Below are positions 9,233 to 18,002 of a DNA stretch of 64,000 nt, piece by piece (position 1 is the stretch's first letter; each line of letters starts with the position of its first letter). A program made the position numbers and the translations under genes. The notes beneath the pieces were generated by a model. That model saw nothing but the letters and a program-made list of their open reading frames with translations. It searched no databases and had not been told where the DNA came from. The DNA comes from Nostoc sp. NMS8. Lineage in GTDB: Bacteria > Cyanobacteriota > Cyanobacteriia > Cyanobacteriales > Nostocaceae. The stretch covers positions 62,001 through 126,000 of the forward strand of contig NZ_JABXKK010000089.1 in the NCBI RefSeq assembly GCF_017115045.1. The letters run 5' to 3'.

Positions 9233-11218
9233 CTACCAAAAATATCCTGGTTGGATAGTTGTTTGGCGGGTGGAAGAGTCGTATTTGAGGAGATATTCAC
9301 GCGCGATCACTTCATTTTCTCGCAGTGTTTCGACTTCTTTTTTCCCAATCTCAGTATCAGTAGATAACAAAATTACTTGATGGCTAGCAGATGGAAAGTA
9401 ACGTTCAACTAAATTGTTGCGGTGTGAGGAGTCGAGTCTACCTAGCGGCGTATCGATGGCTACTGGTAGGCGGTGTCCAGAGACTTTGGCTAAACCCCAA
9501 AGGAATGCGATCGCTAGTAGTTGTTTTTCGCCTGCTGATAAACGATGTTTAGGAACAGGTTTACCATTTAAATCATAAAGCAAAAGGCTAAAAGTCTTAG
9601 TATCAATAGTGATGCGATGCACTAAATCTGATTTATGCAGCAGATAAAGGAAGCAATTTTTAACTTCCTCCTCTAACTTATTGAGTTTTCGCAGAGTTAG
9701 TTTTTCCCGAAAAGTCTTGAGTGTTTCTTGAACTTTTGCTGCTGAAGTAATAATATGTTCGCTATTTTTATGTTTAATATTTTCTACAGTATATTCACTT
9801 AATTCTTTTTTTAATTTGGCAATAATAGTTTCTAATTCAACTATACGACGGCGGATTGTTTCGTAATTTGCTTTAGCTTCAACAACTTGATTTTGTGCCG
9901 ATTCTAATGCTTGACGCAGCTTTTTATAATCTTCTGGTGCTGCTGCTGTTTGCACTTGCCTTTCTAAAGTATGAATTTCTTCTTCTTTATTTTTGAGAAT
10001 AGCTAATTTATCTTTTGCAGAAAGTTTAGAATTTTGTAAGTGGTAGATAAAATTATCTAGTTGACTTAATGTTTCATCATCAGCTAATAACCAAGGTGCT
10101 TCTGTCTGGAGATTCTTTGCATATAAACTATCCACATCTTTGCTTAAAAATGATTGTATTTTTTCAACTTGTATCGGAGAAATTTCTTCTTGATTTAGCC
10201 AAGTGAGTAAACGCTGATCTCGTTCAAGTAACAAATCTTTATAATTTTGTACTTGTTGATGACGAAATTCTTTTTCTCCCTGTGCTTGCGCCTGATTAAG
10301 TAAATTAGGAATTAATGCTAGAGGTAAAACATCAGATGCTAATTCACACATTGACTGACGTACTTGTTCAATTTCCGCAGTTTTTGTATTTTGCTGTAGT
10401 TCTAGTTGATTGCGTTCTGCTGCAATCTTCCCACCTTCAGAAATAAATTTATCAAAGGCTTCTTGCTGTTTTTGTTCTAATTCTTCTACCTGATTTTTAA
10501 GAATTTCTACTTTCTCTTCTGTGGTTTGATAATCTTCTTGCTGTTGAGTTAACCTAGTTTCAATTTCTTCTAGGTTTGCTAAATCCTTACTATTACCAAC
10601 TTCCTTAAGTTTACGGTTAACTAAAATATCTAAATCAACTGCTAAACGGTCTGCTAACTCTAAACCTAAAAGTCCGCGAATTGCATCTACTACAAGTGGC
10701 GGCGGTGTTTCCTGTTCTGCGAGTTCTTTAACTTGTTCACCATCGAAGAGAAATAAGTTAGAAATTCCTAATGGTAGAAGATTTTCAATATATTCATCCC
10801 AGATATTAACTAAAGCATCAGGCCATGTATCACTGTCGCCTAAAATACCTAATGTATCTTTACCGTCTTTAGGATTTTTTGTCCAACTACGCACAACCCG
10901 GTATTTTATTGGTTTGTCGTTTTCGATATGTTCAAAAAGTAATTCAATCCGGGTGTCTGTAACTGGATCTGTTTTGCTATTAACACATTGGTTAAGAAAA
11001 TCGCTATAACTTAAATTACCACGGGTAGAACATTGGGCACGAGCGCCATAAAGAGCGAGACGAATGGCATCCATAAGGGTGGTTTTTCCGCCGCCATTCA
11101 TCCCACCTAAGAGGATAATTGGGTGTGAGTTTTCCTCATCAGTTTTTGGATTAAGATTGATTACCTGTTTGCCAGTGTAAGGGCCAAAGTTTTGTAGAAC
11201 GAGTTCAAGAAATATCAT
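9233..11218 (-). CDS. dndD: DNA sulfur modification protein DndD, SMC-like ATPase
   Basis: 661 aa. The Walker A is GGMNGGGKT (about residues 39-47). A long coiled coil (about 215-500, rich in E, K, Q and L) is followed by an ABC/SMC signature (LSAGEKQLLAIAFLWGL) and Walker B (LPVAIDTPLGRLD). This is the SMC/Rad50 head-coil-head layout without a zinc hook. In Dnd systems DndD provides ATP-dependent DNA action, probably nicking or opening DNA for sulfur insertion. It lies between dndE and the Uma2 gene. A second, different SMC-like ATPase is encoded at 18003-20075; this copy is called DndD because it sits between dndC and dndE. Confidence 0.93.
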   Translation of the reverse strand: MIFLELVLQNFGPYTGKQVINLNPKTDEENSHPIILLGGMNGGGKTTLMDAIRLALYGARAQCSTRGNLSYSDFLNQCVNSKTDPVTDTRIELLFEHIENDKPIKYRVVRSWTKNPKDGKDTLGILGDSDTWPDALVNIWDEYIENLLPLGISNLFLFDGEQVKELAEQETPPPLVVDAIRGLLGLELADRLAVDLDILVNRKLKEVGNSKDLANLEEIETRLTQQQEDYQTTEEKVEILKNQVEELEQKQQEAFDKFISEGGKIAAERNQLELQQNTKTAEIEQVRQSMCELASDVLPLALIPNLLNQAQAQGEKEFRHQQVQNYKDLLLERDQRLLTWLNQEEISPIQVEKIQSFLSKDVDSLYAKNLQTEAPWLLADDETLSQLDNFIYHLQNSKLSAKDKLAILKNKEEEIHTLERQVQTAAAPEDYKKLRQALESAQNQVVEAKANYETIRRRIVELETIIAKLKKELSEYTVENIKHKNSEHIITSAAKVQETLKTFREKLTLRKLNKLEEEVKNCFLYLLHKSDLVHRITIDTKTFSLLLYDLNGKPVPKHRLSAGEKQLLAIAFLWGLAKVSGHRLPVAIDTPLGRLDSSHRNNLVERYFPSASHQVILLSTDTEIGKKEVETLRENEVIAREYLLKYDSSTRQTTIQPGYFW

Positions 11219-11424
11219 TGATTTTTAAGATTAACATGAATTCGACAGCGATCGCAGAAGCAGAAAGTTTGTGATGAAAGGAATCAGATAAAATTAATTA
11301 GATGATTTTGTCTGACTACTTATAACTACGCATTGAGAAAAAATATTTTCTATGAAATATAAATAATCCCATCACTAACTGTTAAGAAATGCGATCGCAT
11401 CTGTCTCGGTGTTGGTAAGCGTGT

Positions 11425-12045
11425 CTAAATTTGCACACCTCCAGCTTGAAAAATCTGTTCGGCGGTTAAATTCAATTCTGGGAAAGTAGGAGAGACAATA
11501 TGGGTATCGCCTCTAAATTGAGTAACTTGGTACTCACCATCAATTAATTGATAAATGGATATAGTAGGCAGTTTAGGATTGCCAATAAACTTCCTAGCGC
11601 CATAAGCCGCATAATCTATAATCCAATATTCGGGAATACCTATAGCTTCATAGTCAGCTAATTTTTTGTAGTAATCATCCCGCCAATTAGTACTAACAAC
11701 TTCAATAACCAATGGAATAGATGCAGCTTGAGATACAGTTGATTCCTTTTTCCATAAAGGCTCATTCACTAAATTTGGTCGATTGATTATTAATATGTCT
11801 GGTGAATAAGCTGATTCACCTTCAGATGGTTTGACTAATACAGTTTTTGGAATGAAGTAGGGAAGTTTGTGTCGCCCAATTTCGATAGATATATTTAGCG
11901 CCAAAAAACCAATAACATCCTCATGATCTCCCACTGGTTGAGCCATTTCAACAATCACGCCATCATGTAATTCGTATCTTCCACCCTCAGGCCGCCAAGC
12001 TGCAAAATCTTTAAAAGTTACTAATTTGTGTATGGCTTGAATCAT
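11425..12045 (-). CDS. Uma2-family (DUF820) putative PD-(D/E)XK nuclease
   Basis: 206 aa. It has the Uma2 pattern: RYELHDGVIVEMAQPVGDHE, then YSPDILIINRP, IPLVIEVVSTNWRDDYYKK and GIPEYWIIDY. The D and ExV residues of the PD-(D/E)XK core are present. Uma2 genes are extremely numerous in cyanobacteria and their role is unknown, though the fold suggests a nuclease. This one is inserted within the dnd gene order, 207 bp from dndD and 75 bp from dndC, on the same strand. It may be a passenger or a local restriction component. A truncated Uma2 remnant lies at 17710-17946. Confidence 0.88.
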   Translation of the reverse strand: MIQAIHKLVTFKDFAAWRPEGGRYELHDGVIVEMAQPVGDHEDVIGFLALNISIEIGRHKLPYFIPKTVLVKPSEGESAYSPDILIINRPNLVNEPLWKKESTVSQAASIPLVIEVVSTNWRDDYYKKLADYEAIGIPEYWIIDYAAYGARKFIGNPKLPTISIYQLIDGEYQVTQFRGDTHIVSPTFPELNLTAEQIFQAGGVQI

Positions 12046-12120
12046 AGAACCTCGCCTGTTTTAAGATAACCCAACTTTGTCAAGCCTTCTTTAAGTAGTT
12101 TGGTTGACTCCGGTCTTCTA

Positions 12121-13737
12121 TTATTCTGAGTTTTCCTTTTTAAATTTCATGCTTGCCCAAGTTACCTCTTCATCACTTTCACCTTCATCTATCTCATTAA
12201 TAGCTGCAACATCACCCAAAGTCATCTGCTTGACTTTTGCAACATCACCTTGACTAACTGCTTCGCTTAATTCGCGTTTCAAACGAGCGTTTTTAATCGC
12301 ATCTTCTGGAGAACGGGAACTCGTATTAAAACATTTTTCTAGGGTTTCGTATATTCCCACGCGACGAGTCTTTTTGCGATACTGGCGTTCTGTGTCTAAC
12401 AATTTCGCCATGAGTTCCAAGTGCATCGCGTCACCTTCACAGATTTCTTCTAATACTATCCATTCATCACGACCTAGTAGGCTATAGTCTGCACCAGGAC
12501 GGGGATCTTGAAATTCTTCGCCAGTCACTTCTTGATAAATCCGGGGTAAGCTATCATCAAATTCGTGTTTTTCTTCTAGCCAAATGCGGCGAATTTCGCT
12601 CATTTCTTCTAGAGTAATTAGGGTGATATCGCGCATATTTTCTGGCGCTGTAAGACGGGTTTTTGTTTGCGCTTCTAATAATCGTCTAAGCCAATGTTCC
12701 CGCCAATATTTGATATAGGGGCCAGGTATTGGTTCAACAGAATGTTTTCCATCTTTATTTCGCTCAAAAAGCTGAACATCTCCCCAAATTCTTCTAAAGT
12801 CTCTCTTATCTCGGTCATCTTGAATATCTAGTTCATTACGAATATCTAATAGAGGCTGCATCCATTCTTTTTCTTCATCATTTTGGATCATAGCCTCCAT
12901 TGATTTATCCTTATTCACTAGTGTGCAAACCCAGCAACCAAATCGTGAATCACCACAGCTAGGAGTAGAAGTATCAACAACTAGCGGACATTCATTATCG
13001 GCTGTTGCACCTCGATACATAGCAAATAATTCTTTATTACTTTGTCCCCAAGGATTATCCCACTGATTCAGGTATATCCAGACATCGTTATTACTCCAAT
13101 CTTCAATAGGGGTATAAATTAAGGAGTTGGGTAGGCTGGCATTAGGACTCAGGCGATCGCGTACTCTATCAACTTGATGCTTTTTCATTGTGGCAGCACG
13201 TTTTGAGCTTTCTGCTTTGCGAGTACCCAATACAAGAATTGTTTCACCGTTAGCTCTAACTATTTCACGGATGAATTGATTAGCAGGATTAATTTTTAAA
13301 CGTGGTGTACACCAGCGAAACTGGTTACGAGGTGCTGGATATCCTTTACCAATAAGATTTACCCAAAATGTGTCTTGAATTACTGGTTGTAGTAAATGTG
13401 GATCGATTGGCATCCCGTGTTTTTTTGCAGCTACTTTGAGATTCTGCAAGGATTTGCGAACCCAAGCAGACACTACAGGATTTTCTACCTGAGTATCGGT
13501 TGTAATTACATAGACTGTTTTAGTTCTTTTTTCTGGAGGAAGAGCAGCGATCGCATTCCACACAAGCTGCAATACTGTGCTAGAGTCTTTTCCCCAAGAC
13601 ACGCCTAAAACCCAAGGTATCTCATCTAAACAATACAATTCTTGAATTTCAATGGTGAGAACTTGGATGTAGTCCACTAACTCTGCTACAGTACGTGTTT
13701 GCTGACCTTTATTTTCTGCTTGTTGTGCTGTAGTCAT
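12121..13737 (-). CDS. dndC: DNA sulfur modification protein DndC (PAPS-reductase-like)
   Basis: About 538 aa. The PP-loop SWGKDSS (residues about 47-53) is the PAPS reductase/ATP pyrophosphatase motif. The cysteines in NECP, PSCGDSRFGCWVC and the upstream CTPRLK region fit the iron-sulfur cluster of DndC. The enzyme activates sulfur (normally delivered by the desulfurase DndA or IscS) for transfer to the DNA backbone. The start is placed at 13737 because GAGAAGGAGA sits just before this ATG and MTTAQQAENK is a typical beginning. An upstream in-frame ATG at 13890 would add 51 atypical residues. It is the first gene of the minus-strand cluster and diverges from dndB. Confidence 0.94.
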   Translation of the reverse strand: MTTAQQAENKGQQTRTVAELVDYIQVLTIEIQELYCLDEIPWVLGVSWGKDSSTVLQLVWNAIAALPPEKRTKTVYVITTDTQVENPVVSAWVRKSLQNLKVAAKKHGMPIDPHLLQPVIQDTFWVNLIGKGYPAPRNQFRWCTPRLKINPANQFIREIVRANGETILVLGTRKAESSKRAATMKKHQVDRVRDRLSPNASLPNSLIYTPIEDWSNNDVWIYLNQWDNPWGQSNKELFAMYRGATADNECPLVVDTSTPSCGDSRFGCWVCTLVNKDKSMEAMIQNDEEKEWMQPLLDIRNELDIQDDRDKRDFRRIWGDVQLFERNKDGKHSVEPIPGPYIKYWREHWLRRLLEAQTKTRLTAPENMRDITLITLEEMSEIRRIWLEEKHEFDDSLPRIYQEVTGEEFQDPRPGADYSLLGRDEWIVLEEICEGDAMHLELMAKLLDTERQYRKKTRRVGIYETLEKCFNTSSRSPEDAIKNARLKRELSEAVSQGDVAKVKQMTLGDVAAINEIDEGESDEEVTWASMKFKKENSE

Positions 13738-13811
13738 TTCTCCTTCTCTCAGGAAACCTGGCGTAATATCGGGGTAAATAGGGCGAATAGAATTCGCGTC
13801 TACACATACAA

Positions 13812-13878
13812 AACCCAGCGACCTGGGTTGAAGAAAAGTTTTTAAAAACCTTACTGCTAATATCCAAATTTTTGGATA
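13812..13878. promoter_or_regulatory. Palindromes in the dndC-dndB divergent promoter region
   Basis: The 180-bp spacer holds three dyads. AACCCAG-N4-CTGGGTT is at 13812-13829, and GTTTTTAAAAAC is near 13839. The 18-bp near-perfect TATCCAAATTTTTGGATA is at 13861-13878, 40 bp before the dndB start. The first two lie closer to dndC. DndB acts as a transcriptional repressor in at least one studied system, so these are candidate operators. Binding is inferred, not shown. Confidence 0.45.
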
Positions 13879-13917
13879 ATTAAACGACATAATCCTATTC
13901 TGTTTTTAAAATTTAAC

Positions 13918-15519
13918 ATGAAAGATAGTGCATCTGACCCCACCTCTGATATCGCTAGAGAATACCTGGAACGGGAAGACAAGGAAAAACAGGTACTAGC
14001 TTTACTCCTAGAGAAGTTTTTAGGGAGAAAAGATCAGATTCTCGTTCAAAAAACCGAGATGGGTGGTACTGAGGCTTATGTTAGCTCTGTTACATTGGAA
14101 TGGTTCGCAGGTCGGGTTCACTTCGCCTCTGGTTTACCTCTGTTTCAGAAAAAGTACAATCCTGAAACTGATAATGTCGAGATTGACGCAGATAGTATTG
14201 ATGAAATTCAGCAACGTCCCCTTGATTGGTCACGTCAAGCACCGCTAGTCCAGTATTTAGCGGCTAGAGACAACCATAAGTTTCCGCCGGTGCTGGTGGT
14301 GATAAATCAACCGTGGGTGGATAATCCCAAAGCTGCTGAGTGGGATAGCGAAGGACGCGCTACAAAGTCTACGACTGATTTTATACCCCTAGATAAAGAC
14401 AGTAAGGTAGGTCTGCTAAATATTTCTGAGGATGATGTAACCATTTATGCACTAGATGGACAACATCGATTAATGGGAGTTCAGGGGTTGATGGAGTTAA
14501 TCAAAACTCGTAAACTTCAGCGCTATAAAAAAGATAAAGGTGCTGATGACAGTTTTATTACAGTCAATGATTTGATAGAAAAGTACCAAGTAGACCTTGC
14601 TTACTTGCAAAATTTACCCAAGGAAAAAATTGGTATTGAGTTCATCTGTGCGGTTGCGGCTGGGGAAACTCGCACCCAGGCGAGACGGAGGGTAAGATCG
14701 ATTTTTGTTCATGTCAACCTGATGGCTGCACCGTTGACTAAAGGGCAACTAACACAGTTGAATGAGGATGATGGTTTTGCGATCGTTGCTAGAAAAATTG
14801 CAGTTACACATCCACTATTAGAACAACGACAAGAACGCAATCCCCGCGTTAATTGGAATAGTGCAACAGTGGCTTCCAATTCTACAGTTTTGACGACTTT
14901 GCAAGCTCTGCAAGATATGTCTGAGCGATATTTGGCTCAAAAGTTCCCCCACTGGAAACCCTTTGAGAAAGGTCTAATTCCCATGCGTCCAGAGGATGAA
15001 GAACTTGAGCAGGGAATTCAGGAATTTAGCAAGCTATTTGATAATTTGGCTAGTCTTTCCAGTTATAAAATTTTAGAACACGAAGATACACCAGCTTTAC
15101 GGCGCTTCAGCTTTGAGAAGGATGGAGGTGAAGGAAATATGCTTTTCCGTCCGGTTGCTCAGGTTGCATTGGCGCAAGCTTTGGGAATTTTGGTATTTAA
15201 AAAAGGTTTTTCCCTAGCAGATATTTTTAAGAAACTGCGGAAGTTTGACCAACAAGGCGGCTTTAGTGGTATGGAATATCCCCAATCTCTTTGGTATGGG
15301 GTTTTGTATGACCCAAATAAAAAGCGGGTGCAGGTTGCTGGACGAGATTTAGCCGCGAAGTTATTGGTTTACATCCTGGGTGGAATTCAAGAACAGATGG
15401 AACGTGCTGAACTTCGTAAGGCTTTAGCGGATGCTAGGACTGTAGAAGATAAAACTATAAGCTTTGATGGAGAGTTTGTTGAACCGAAAGCGGTAGGACT
15501 TCCACATATCCTGAACTAG
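13918..15519 (+). CDS. dndB: DNA sulfur modification protein DndB (DGQHR domain)
   Basis: 533 aa. The family signature DGQHR occurs near residue 180 (YALDGQHRLMG), inside the DndB/DGQHR domain (about 40-290). A second conserved block, RRRVRSIFVHVNLMAAPLTKGQL, lies near residue 260. DndB is not needed for modification itself but affects its level and pattern, and a repressor role is known in Salmonella. The gene diverges from dndC across a palindrome-rich spacer. No good ribosome-binding site precedes this ATG, so a slightly later start is possible. Confidence 0.92.
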   Translation: MKDSASDPTSDIAREYLEREDKEKQVLALLLEKFLGRKDQILVQKTEMGGTEAYVSSVTLEWFAGRVHFASGLPLFQKKYNPETDNVEIDADSIDEIQQRPLDWSRQAPLVQYLAARDNHKFPPVLVVINQPWVDNPKAAEWDSEGRATKSTTDFIPLDKDSKVGLLNISEDDVTIYALDGQHRLMGVQGLMELIKTRKLQRYKKDKGADDSFITVNDLIEKYQVDLAYLQNLPKEKIGIEFICAVAAGETRTQARRRVRSIFVHVNLMAAPLTKGQLTQLNEDDGFAIVARKIAVTHPLLEQRQERNPRVNWNSATVASNSTVLTTLQALQDMSERYLAQKFPHWKPFEKGLIPMRPEDEELEQGIQEFSKLFDNLASLSSYKILEHEDTPALRRFSFEKDGGEGNMLFRPVAQVALAQALGILVFKKGFSLADIFKKLRKFDQQGGFSGMEYPQSLWYGVLYDPNKKRVQVAGRDLAAKLLVYILGGIQEQMERAELRKALADARTVEDKTISFDGEFVEPKAVGLPHILN

Positions 15520-15627
15520 CCAAGTTAAGTATGAATTTTTCAGTGTGGTTTTTACCGATGCTATAGTCCATAAGGGTTGCATATCATGTTTGCTAACATC
15601 TACTACTAATTTATATTAGATATTGAT

Positions 15628-16818
15628 ATGGTTCAACCAATTGAGGATGCTGATAATAACATTTCTCCTCAGATCAAAGCTCAGTTTAGCTCCTTTATTG
15701 AGCCATTTTTCTCACAATATCATCGCGATCGCTGCTATCCAGGACTTATTTTTAGGCAGGGAAAGCGCACTATGCTGCAAATTAATGTGCCTGCAAGTGA
15801 CTTTTCTGGTCTTCTCCAAGCTAAACCATCCAGTGGGAATGATCCGGATTCTGGTAAAAATCGCCCAGTGATTAAAGGTCATGCTGATGAAATCAAAAAA
15901 TATATTGTTGACCGTTCCCGAAAAGAAAAACCTTGGATTGTAGGAACTCTGACCGCTAATATAGCTCCAAAAGACATAACAATTCTTGAACTGGGTAGGG
16001 GCATCTGTTTAGTTGTTATTCGTCGTGGAGTCAAGTTAGATATAACTGATGGACAACATCGTAAACTTGCAATTCACGAATTAATAGAAAGTACTGAAAG
16101 CTACTTAATCAGTGATGATGATTTTGCAATTACTCTAGTTTTAGAGGGTGATTTTCAACAGTGTCAGGCAGATTTCAGAGACATGGCTCAAACCAAACAA
16201 CTAGATAAATCATTGTTATTATCATTTGGTGAGTTCTCTGGTCGAGTTGGCATTACTAAAGAATTAATAAAACGAGTACCAATGTTTCTGGATAAGACAG
16301 AAAAGATTAAAGCAAGTCCTGCAAATAAAGATAGGCTGATTTACACAACTAATTTTATAGCTAGGTTTGTAAGTTGCGCTTTTACTAACGATCCAAGCAA
16401 TCAGCTTCGAGATTATGATGTTTATCAAGCATCTGATGCTTTAGTTATTTGTCTTAATCGATTTTTCTCAGAATGCAGTAACACTGAGTATATTGCTGAT
16501 ACAACTGTTGAAGAACTAACAATAGATGAAGTAGCTGCATTTAAAGAAGATTGTATTCTAGGTGTAAGTGTGGGGCTGGAAGTTTTAGGGCGTTTATTGC
16601 ACTATATATACGATCCAGAAAACAATTATTTTAATGAAGAAAAAATTTCACAACTAGCACAGCTAGATTGGTCAAGAGAAAACCAACTTTGGAAGGATAA
16701 TGTAGTTAGAATAGATGCCCAACCTAAAAATTCAGACAAGCCTTATAAAATATCTGCTACTGTTAGTGCAGTAACAAATGCAGTCAAAACAGTAAAAATT
16801 ACACTGGGGTGGATGTAA
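15628..16818 (+). CDS. Second DGQHR-domain protein, DndB paralogue
   Basis: 396 aa. It has the DGQHR motif near residue 140 (KLDITDGQHRKLAIHEL), followed by the DndB-like pattern FRDMAQTKQLDKSLLLSFGE. It is clearly distinct from the first DndB: shorter, and with no close match outside the motif region. It lies 108 bp downstream of dndB on the same strand and is probably co-transcribed. It ends convergently with the Dnd-associated protein 4 gene. It may be a second regulator or a DNA-binding specificity partner. A function as a DndB duplicate is inferred from the shared domain. Confidence 0.85.
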   Translation: MVQPIEDADNNISPQIKAQFSSFIEPFFSQYHRDRCYPGLIFRQGKRTMLQINVPASDFSGLLQAKPSSGNDPDSGKNRPVIKGHADEIKKYIVDRSRKEKPWIVGTLTANIAPKDITILELGRGICLVVIRRGVKLDITDGQHRKLAIHELIESTESYLISDDDFAITLVLEGDFQQCQADFRDMAQTKQLDKSLLLSFGEFSGRVGITKELIKRVPMFLDKTEKIKASPANKDRLIYTTNFIARFVSCAFTNDPSNQLRDYDVYQASDALVICLNRFFSECSNTEYIADTTVEELTIDEVAAFKEDCILGVSVGLEVLGRLLHYIYDPENNYFNEEKISQLAQLDWSRENQLWKDNVVRIDAQPKNSDKPYKISATVSAVTNAVKTVKITLGWM

Positions 16819-16847
16819 CGTTTTTGATTTTAAGCATTACTTCAAGA

Positions 16848-17309
16848 CTAAGATAGGAATTTGGTTAGATCAAATTCCTCATCTTTTTGCTCTGTATTAG
16901 TTCTCTCATAACTAAGAAATAAGAAAAGTCGCTCTGAATAGTCTACTGCGCCATGCAGTTCATTTTGTATAATTTCTAAACCACCATTCGCATACTCTTC
17001 AAAAATGTGAATACGTTGCTCATCAGCAACATTATCATCATCTAGAATCTTAATGTTTTCTGTTTCGGTGATAGCTAACAAATTAATCAACAGAGTGAAG
17101 CTGCTAGTAAAATAATCTTGTCGTAGTGGGGATAAATCTTTAGAAATTACGTCTAAAGGAACGCACTTTTTATATTTAACGCCTAAAGCTGCTGCAAACA
17201 CCATTACTTCTACATAAGTCTGAAAAGGCCCAGTTGTGTCTTTTGATGCTACTAAAGATTTCACTAACTCAGCCTTATCTTTAGCAACCCTGATTCTATT
17301 TGCAGCCAT
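16848..17309 (-). CDS. Dnd system-associated protein 4
   Basis: 153 aa, mainly helical and soluble. The N-terminus MAANRIRVAKDKAELVKSL, the FQTYVEVMVFAAALGVKYKK block and the acidic C-terminal half (IFEEYANGGLEIIQNEL) match the Dnd-associated protein 4 family, known only by linkage to phosphorothioation genes. It is on the opposite strand to dndB and its paralogue, converging with a 29-bp gap. Its upstream region contains the 53-bp tandem array. No catalytic motif is seen. Confidence 0.8.
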   Translation of the reverse strand: MAANRIRVAKDKAELVKSLVASKDTTGPFQTYVEVMVFAAALGVKYKKCVPLDVISKDLSPLRQDYFTSSFTLLINLLAITETENIKILDDDNVADEQRIHIFEEYANGGLEIIQNELHGAVDYSERLFLFLSYERTNTEQKDEEFDLTKFLS

Positions 17310-17353
17310 AATATTAATATTTACATTGTTGCCATCTTAACCGACAGCGAAAA

Positions 17354-17682
17354 GCGATCGCTACGTTTACGCAATTGCCAAGGTATGATTTGATGATAGT
17401 ATGTGGGCGATCACTACGTTTACGCAATTGCCAAGGTATAATTTTATGATAGTATGTGGGCAATCGCTACGTTTACGCAACTGTCAAGGTATGATTTAAT
17501 GATAGTATGTGGGCGATCGCTACGTTTACGCAATTGCCAAGGTATGATTTGATGATAGTATGTGGGCGATCGTTACGTTTACGCAATTACCAAGGTATAA
17601 TTTGATGATAGTATGTGGGCGATCGCTAGGTTTACGCAATTGCCAAGGTATAATTTTATGATAGTATGTGGGCGATCGCTAA
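17354..17682. repeat. Tandem 53-bp repeat array, six copies plus a partial seventh
   Basis: Copies begin at 17354, 17407, 17460, 17513, 17566, 17619 and 17672 (partial): an exact 53-bp period with no change in length. Each unit starts with a HIP1-like GCGATCGCTA (mutated in copies 2, 3 and 5). It continues with GTTTACGCAA and CAAGGTATRATTT and ends GATAGTATGTGG. Units differ by only a few substitutions. There are no unique spacers, so it is not a CRISPR. The period is close to five DNA turns, putting equivalent bases on the same helix face. It starts 45 bp upstream of the Dnd-associated protein 4 gene. Iteron-like protein binding sites or simple slippage expansion are both possible. Confidence 0.95.
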
Positions 17683-17709
17683 ACATCTTCTAATTAGTTA
17701 AGAATAATT

Positions 17710-17946
17710 TCAATTTAACCCTCTTCTCTTTGCGTCCTCTGCGCCTCTGTGGTTCGTTTTCCATGTAAACTGAACATCCTCATAAACTAGAGAAATCGGA
17801 AAATGGAAATCAACGCTAGTTAAATGAACCTCATCCCCTGCTTCATAAGGATGTAACTCACAGAGTCCTCTATCATTTAACCGGAAGCAATCTAAACCAA
17901 TTTTTTCAGCATCAATGAGGATATATTCTTGCAAAGTCTGAATGCG
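17710..17946 (-). pseudogene. Uma2-family remnant, C-terminal part only
   Basis: The reading frame from 17946 gives RIQTLQEYILIDAEKIGLD, then ELHPYEAGDEVHLTSVDF and FPISLVYEDV. This is the C-terminal third of a Uma2 protein. An in-frame TGA at 17947-17949 cuts off the N-terminal two thirds, including the catalytic residues. The last residues (TNHRGAEDAKRRG) come from a common cyanobacterial short repeat (GCGCAGAGG type). It is a decayed Uma2 gene at the border between the two halves of the dnd island. Confidence 0.75.
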
Positions 17947-18002
17947 TCATTCCTCCCTTTTCTCAACTGTAACTAAAAACCTCTGCGCCTCTGCGTGAGT
18001 AA

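Noticed and set aside
12121..13890. Longer DndC starting at 13890
   Set aside because: The ATG at 13737 has a strong ribosome-binding site and normal N-terminus; the extra 51 residues look non-coding and would consume the divergent promoter region.
17354..17682. CRISPR array
   Set aside because: The repeats are contiguous copies of one 53-bp unit with no unique spacers and no cas genes nearby.
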